From assembly GCA_024653845.1 (NCBI GenBank), contig JANLHA010000054.1, forward strand, positions 1 to 10,499: DNA of 10,499 bases. The letters run 5' to 3'. Origin of the DNA: Candidatus Omnitrophota bacterium (GTDB taxonomy: Bacteria > Omnitrophota > Gorgyraeia > Zapsychrales > JANLHA01). Under the pieces are notes generated by a model, which had not been told where the DNA came from, ran no database searches, and saw only the letters and a list, made by a program, of their open reading frames with translations. This document shows positions 7,609 through 10,499 of the stretch, piece by piece (position 1 is the first letter of the stretch; each line of letters opens with the position of its first letter). Position numbers and translations under genes: made by a program.

Positions 7609-7615
7609 CTCCTCC
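7609..7615 (-). promoter_or_regulatory. Ribosome binding site of rpsP
   Basis: GGAGGAG on the minus strand, seven bases before ATG 7601-7599. It fits a highly translated ribosomal protein gene and occupies most of the 23-base trpE-rpsP gap. Confidence 0.75.
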
Positions 7616-7624
7616 ATTTGGATT

Positions 7625-9124
7625 TTAATTGATAGCTTTTTCAATCGCCAAAATTTGAGCTCTGGCTTTATTACGTGTTTCTAAATATTCTTGATCGGGT
7701 TGTGAATCTGCAACGATTCCCGCACCGGCTTGAGTATACGCTTTTCCTTTATGCACAACGATCGTACGAATCGTAATACACGAATCTAAGTTTCCTGAAA
7801 AACTGAAATATCCAATGCATCCGGCATAAGGCCCGCGCGAGATATTTTCCAAATCGTCGATAATCTCCATCGCCCGAATTTTCGGAGCCCCAGACACGGT
7901 TCCCGCAGGGAACGCGGCTTGCAAAACATCAAACGCATCTTTGCCATCACTTAAACGTCCACGAACATTGCTGACAATGTGCATGACATGCGAATATTTC
8001 TCAATCGTCATAAATTCCGAAACCTGCACCGACCCTTGCTGACAAACACGCCCCAAGTCGTTACGCCCCAAATCGACCAGCATGATGTGTTCCGCACGTT
8101 CTTTAGGGTCGCTCAACAAATCTTTTTTGAGCACTTCATCTTCTTCCTCATCTTTTCCTCGACGACGAGTTCCGGCAATCGGACGTGTCTCAACCACTCC
8201 ATCCTCACATCGCACCAACAACTCCGGAGACGACCCCACAATTTGGACATCGCCAAAATTCAAGTAATACATATACGGCGAAGGATTGAGTGCTCGCAAA
8301 GATCGATAAAGATGGATCGGATCGATTTTGAAATCAGTTTCAAATCTTTGGGAAAGAACAACTTGAATAATATCCCCGGCCTGAATTTTCTCTTTAGCCT
8401 GATCGACAATCGCCTCAAACTGACTTTGTGTAAAATTTGAGCGGACCTTGAGTTTCGTGCCCCGGCGGGGTTTTTGATACCCTCCTATTTTAAGAGGTTT
8501 TTCAATTTTGGCAACTAATTTATCGATTTCTCGGCAGGCCGCCTGATAAGCCGCCTTTTTAGCCGATTCGTTCATTTTGGAGTCCAAATGAACACACGAA
8601 ACCACCTTGATCTTGTGGCTGCGGTGGTCATAAATACAGAGGTTATCGGCCAGCATCAAATCAACTTCCGGGAGCCCCAGATCATCCTTGGGCTTGTTGG
8701 GCAATCGTTCAAAAAAACGCACCACGTCATAGCCTAAGTAACCAACCAACCCTCCACAAACTGGCGGAAGGCCGTCCACTTTGACAAAACGATAATCCTT
8801 CATCATTTCGCGGATGGGGGAAAGGGGCGTCTCTGTTAATTGTTTTTTTTCTCGTCGGATACGTTTGCCTTCAAAAGAAATGATCTCAAGCTCTTTGCCT
8901 TTGCTGCGAATCACTTTTTTAGGATGTGCCGCAAAAAAAGAATACCGCGCGACCTTCTCTTCGCCTTCGACGGATTCCAGCAAGCAGGAATATAGAGAAC
9001 CTTGAGCGATTTTGGAGTACGCTGAAACGGGCGTATCCAGGTCGCCGAGGATTTCCTTATAAACAGGAATTAAATTTCCCTGTTTGGAAAGTTTTAAAAA
9101 TTCTTTTTCAGATGGATAGAACAT
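7625..9124 (-). CDS. trpE: Anthranilate synthase component I
   Basis: TrpE converts chorismate to anthranilate, the first step of tryptophan synthesis, using ammonia supplied by the glutaminase TrpG. The 499 residues include the N-terminal feedback site 'CLLESVEG' (47-54) with 'RYSFF' (60-64), suggesting inhibition by tryptophan. The chorismate-binding domain shows 'GDIIQVVLSQRF' (250-261), 'NPSPYMYYLNF' (280-290), 'SSPELLVR' (298-305), 'TRPIAGTRRRG' (313-323), 'DLGRNDLGRV' (351-360), 'FPAGTVSGAPKIRAMEII' (405-422) and 'GAGIVADSQPDQEYLE' (467-482). Length is normal. The 'PIAGTRRRG' motif and LLES site favour TrpE over PabB. ATG 9124 has AGGA seven bases upstream. No trpG or other trp gene is adjacent; hisI lies upstream beyond a repeat element. 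The upstream region encodes no Trp-rich leader peptide. Confidence 0.95.
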   Translation of the reverse strand: MFYPSEKEFLKLSKQGNLIPVYKEILGDLDTPVSAYSKIAQGSLYSCLLESVEGEEKVARYSFFAAHPKKVIRSKGKELEIISFEGKRIRREKKQLTETPLSPIREMMKDYRFVKVDGLPPVCGGLVGYLGYDVVRFFERLPNKPKDDLGLPEVDLMLADNLCIYDHRSHKIKVVSCVHLDSKMNESAKKAAYQAACREIDKLVAKIEKPLKIGGYQKPRRGTKLKVRSNFTQSQFEAIVDQAKEKIQAGDIIQVVLSQRFETDFKIDPIHLYRSLRALNPSPYMYYLNFGDVQIVGSSPELLVRCEDGVVETRPIAGTRRRGKDEEEDEVLKKDLLSDPKERAEHIMLVDLGRNDLGRVCQQGSVQVSEFMTIEKYSHVMHIVSNVRGRLSDGKDAFDVLQAAFPAGTVSGAPKIRAMEIIDDLENISRGPYAGCIGYFSFSGNLDSCITIRTIVVHKGKAYTQAGAGIVADSQPDQEYLETRNKARAQILAIEKAIN

Positions 9125-9134
9125 AAATTATCCT

Positions 9135-9291
9135 GTCGAAAGCTTTAAATCTCTAAGCAGCATATCGCGCAGGCCTCGCGGGCACGGTGTCCGCCATGTT
9201 TTTTGGCGGACGAGCGAGGCCGAAGAGTTAAGCGAAGAAAATCACGCTGGGATTTTCTGAGCGGTGCTGCGTGAGGTTTAAAGCTTTTGAC
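9135..9291. repeat. Palindromic element with terminal inverted repeats, hisI-trpE gap
   Basis: The left end (9135-9162) and right end (9265-9291) are inverted copies. Both contain AAAGCTTTAAA, then CTC, then GCAGCA after a short variable step, with about 23 of 28 positions matching. Inside lie two independent hairpins. The first has GTCCGCCA (9189-9196) against TGGCGGAC (9204-9211) around a T-rich loop, enclosed by GGCCTCGC (9172-9179) and GCGAGGCC (9214-9221). The second has AGAAAATC (9236-9243) against GATTTTCT (9251-9258). The form resembles a small non-autonomous repeat (MITE or REP-like). No target duplication is evident. Two of the terminal-repeat differences are G-U pairs in a plus-strand RNA but A-C mismatches in a minus-strand RNA. 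It could also be a structured leader of trpE or a processing or termination site. The element fills nearly the whole 176-base gap; only about ten bases on each side are left. Confidence 0.75.
9189..9211. other. Perfect 8-bp hairpin inside the repeat element
   Basis: GTCCGCCA and TGGCGGAC pair perfectly around a seven-base loop. The GC-rich outer arms at 9172-9179 and 9214-9221 also pair perfectly, giving 16 bp of stem with an uneven internal loop. No T-run follows the stem on either strand, so it is not a standard intrinsic terminator. Confidence 0.7.
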
Positions 9292-9300
9292 ATTCACTTT

Positions 9301-9666
9301 TTATTTCTCTTTCTTAATCTTCCGATAAAAACAACTTTTCTTCATCGTGTGGCATGCGGCCCCGACTTGTCGCACTTTGATCAGCAAGGTATCGCAATCG
9401 CAATCATAAGCCACACTTTTGACAAATTGAAAATGCCCCGACGTCATCCCTTTGACCCAATATTCCTGACGAGATCTCGACCAAAAACAGGTCTTGCCGA
9501 TTTTCAAAGTTTGTTTGAGCGAATCGATATTCATGTAAGCCAACATCAAAACTTCATGGGTTTTATAATCTTGAACAATTGCAGGGATCAACCCATCGGA
9601 ATTATACTTGAGTTTATTGATCGAGCGTGACGTGATTTCGATTTCTTCAATTTTTTTATCTTTCAT
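9301..9666 (-). CDS. hisI: Phosphoribosyl-AMP cyclohydrolase
   Basis: HisI opens the adenine ring of phosphoribosyl-AMP, the third step of histidine synthesis. The 121-residue product is the single-domain form, without a fused HisE pyrophosphatase. It shows 'MLAYMN' (41-46), '[14 protein letters not shown]' (60-73), 'TSGHF' (75-79), 'DCDCDTLL' (88-95) and '[13 protein letters not shown]' (102-114). The alternating Asp 88, 90 and 92 and the Cys 89, 105 and 112 set are the metal ligands expected for the family. The ATG overlaps the hisF stop as ATGA and has AGGTG five bases upstream, so coupling with hisF is likely. The Lys-rich tail (115-121) is slightly longer than the minimum. Histidine synthesis would also need HisE, not seen here. 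Confidence 0.96.
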   Translation of the reverse strand: MKDKKIEEIEITSRSINKLKYNSDGLIPAIVQDYKTHEVLMLAYMNIDSLKQTLKIGKTCFWSRSRQEYWVKGMTSGHFQFVKSVAYDCDCDTLLIKVRQVGAACHTMKKSCFYRKIKKEK

Positions 9667-10418
9667 AATCTCACCTGAATGTTGTTTGTTTGTAAATGCT
9701 CCTTGACTTGAGCAACGGTTAATTCTTGATAATGAAACACCGACGCAGCTAGGGCCGCGTCTGCACCTGTTTCTTCAAATAATTGTGAAAAATTTTCTAA
9801 ACGTCCCGCACCGCCCGAAGCGATGACCGGGATGTTCACCGCTTCGCTAACTGCATTGGTGAGCTTAAGGTCATATCCATTTTTTGTGCCATCAAAATCC
9901 ATACTCGTTAACAAGATCTCTCCAGCCCCCAAAGCTTCGCCTTCTTTCACCCATTGAATGGCATCGCGGCCTGTTGGAACTCGGCCACCGTTGATAAAAA
10001 CTTCCCAATGACTTCCTTGCCACTTGGCATCCACCGCCAGGACAATGCACTGCGATCCAAAACGGTTAGCTGCGTCTTGAATCAATTGCGGATTTTTGAC
10101 CGCTCCGGAATTGATTGAAACTTTATCCGCACCTGCTTGTAACAGTTGACGGATATCATCTAATGAATTGATCCCCCCACCGACGGTCAATGGCATAAAA
10201 ACTTTTTCAGCCGTGGCTTTCACAATGTCTAAAATGATCGAACGCTTTTCGTGGCTCGCCGTGATATCCAAAAAAACAATTTCATCCGCTTGTTGAGCAT
10301 CATAACGTTGGGCCACCTCGACAGGATCTCCAGCATCACGCAATCCGACAAAGTTAACTCCTTTGACTACACGGCCATCTTTGACATCGAGACAAGGAAT
10401 GATGCGTTTGGTCAGCAT
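9663..10418 (-). CDS. hisF: Imidazole glycerol phosphate synthase, cyclase subunit
   Basis: HisF uses ammonia delivered by HisH to convert PRFAR to imidazole glycerol phosphate and AICAR, joining histidine to purine synthesis. The 251-residue (beta/alpha)8 barrel begins '[20 protein letters not shown]' (4-23). The catalytic Asp11 (in 'CLDV') and Asp130 (in 'LAVDAKW') are at their standard numbers. The phosphate sites 'TVGGGI' (78-83) and 'ASGGAG' (200-205) and the '[10 protein letters not shown]' loop (174-183) are present. Length is normal. The ATG directly follows the hisA TAA, with AGGTGG eight bases upstream, and its stop overlaps hisI. All visible catalytic features are intact. The HisH partner would be encoded outside the window, probably further upstream. 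Confidence 0.98.
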   Translation of the reverse strand: MLTKRIIPCLDVKDGRVVKGVNFVGLRDAGDPVEVAQRYDAQQADEIVFLDITASHEKRSIILDIVKATAEKVFMPLTVGGGINSLDDIRQLLQAGADKVSINSGAVKNPQLIQDAANRFGSQCIVLAVDAKWQGSHWEVFINGGRVPTGRDAIQWVKEGEALGAGEILLTSMDFDGTKNGYDLKLTNAVSEAVNIPVIASGGAGRLENFSQLFEETGADAALAASVFHYQELTVAQVKEHLQTNNIQVRL

Positions 10419-10499
10419 TTATCTTGCCACCTCGATCGCTTTCTTCAAATCCAGCGTTCCCTCATAAATCGCTTTTCCGGTGATCACACCCATGACGCC
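10419..10499 (-). CDS. hisA: Phosphoribosylformimino-AICAR-P isomerase, C-terminal end
   Basis: Only the last 26 residues are in the window. They read 'GVMGVITGKAIYEGTLDLKK' followed by a short tail and TAA, which matches the end of HisA (the 'G.I.GkAlYeG...L..A' pattern). HisA isomerises ProFAR to PRFAR, the substrate of HisF, and the gene normally sits directly before hisF. TAA 10421-10419 abuts the hisF ATG. The related HisF ends differently, and position favours hisA. Confidence 0.88.
   Translation of the reverse strand, partial: GVMGVITGKAIYEGTLDLKKAIEVAR

Noticed and set aside
7979..8440. 153-codon plus-strand open frame antisense to trpE
   Set aside because: It lies wholly within the conserved trpE coding region, shows no family pattern and is rich in His, Arg and Phe, as expected from a reverse-strand shadow.
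9228..9293. A 21-codon open frame on the minus strand before trpE, as a trp leader peptide
   Set aside because: It has no Trp codon and no good ribosome site, and it lies within the inverted-repeat element. A second 14-codon frame starting near 9206 also lacks Trp. Classic attenuation is not supported.
9125..9300. T-box riboswitch controlling trpE
   Set aside because: No recognisable T-box antiterminator core sequence and no hairpin followed by a T-run on the coding strand.
9287..9315. Plus-strand promoter (TTGACA at 9287-9292)
   Set aside because: At a 17-base spacing the -10 region is a poor match, and the promoter would read antisense into hisI. A chance match in AT-rich DNA is likely.

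Overview
This is a housekeeping and biosynthesis region from a diderm (Gram-negative type) bacterium of moderate GC content. The outer membrane is inferred from a SurA-type periplasmic chaperone with a signal peptide. A fused SecD-SecF, a PilZ protein and the gene mix would suit a Candidatus Omnitrophota-like or deltaproteobacteria-like lineage, but no marker here fixes the phylum, so that placement is a low-confidence guess.

Layout: almost everything is read on the minus strand. In transcription order, from the right edge, it runs hisA (only its 3' end), hisF, hisI, a 157-bp inverted-repeat element, trpE, rpsP, yajC, secDF, a short mfd, surA, pdxA and rsmA. Genes are packed with stop/start overlaps (hisF/hisI, yajC/secDF), a TAA directly followed by ATG (hisA/hisF) or gaps of 1 to 34 bases. 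The only real intergenic stretch is 9125-9300. On the left edge the 3' end of a plus-strand PilZ-domain gene converges on rsmA, and the two 3' ends overlap by 11 bases.

Functional blocks: HisA, HisF and HisI are consecutive or nearby steps of histidine synthesis. TrpE commits chorismate to tryptophan. bS16 is a ribosomal protein. YajC and SecDF assist Sec export. Mfd is a transcription-coupled repair translocase. SurA, PdxA and RsmA keep the same order as in the enterobacterial lptD-surA-pdxA-rsmA cluster.

Three things stand out. (1) rsmA carries an in-frame TAG at 627-629, exactly where the family has a conserved Tyr, while the rest of the frame is intact. None of the other complete genes here ends in TAG. 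(2) The mfd gene encodes only 631 residues. It keeps part of the UvrB-like domain 1, the RNA-polymerase-interacting domain and the whole translocase, and lacks the UvrA-binding region, domain 3 and C-terminal domain 7. (3) A palindromic element with roughly 27-bp terminal inverted repeats and two internal hairpins separates hisI from trpE. I see no evidence for a new defence, mobile or biosynthetic system. Most of the window is ordinary core genome.
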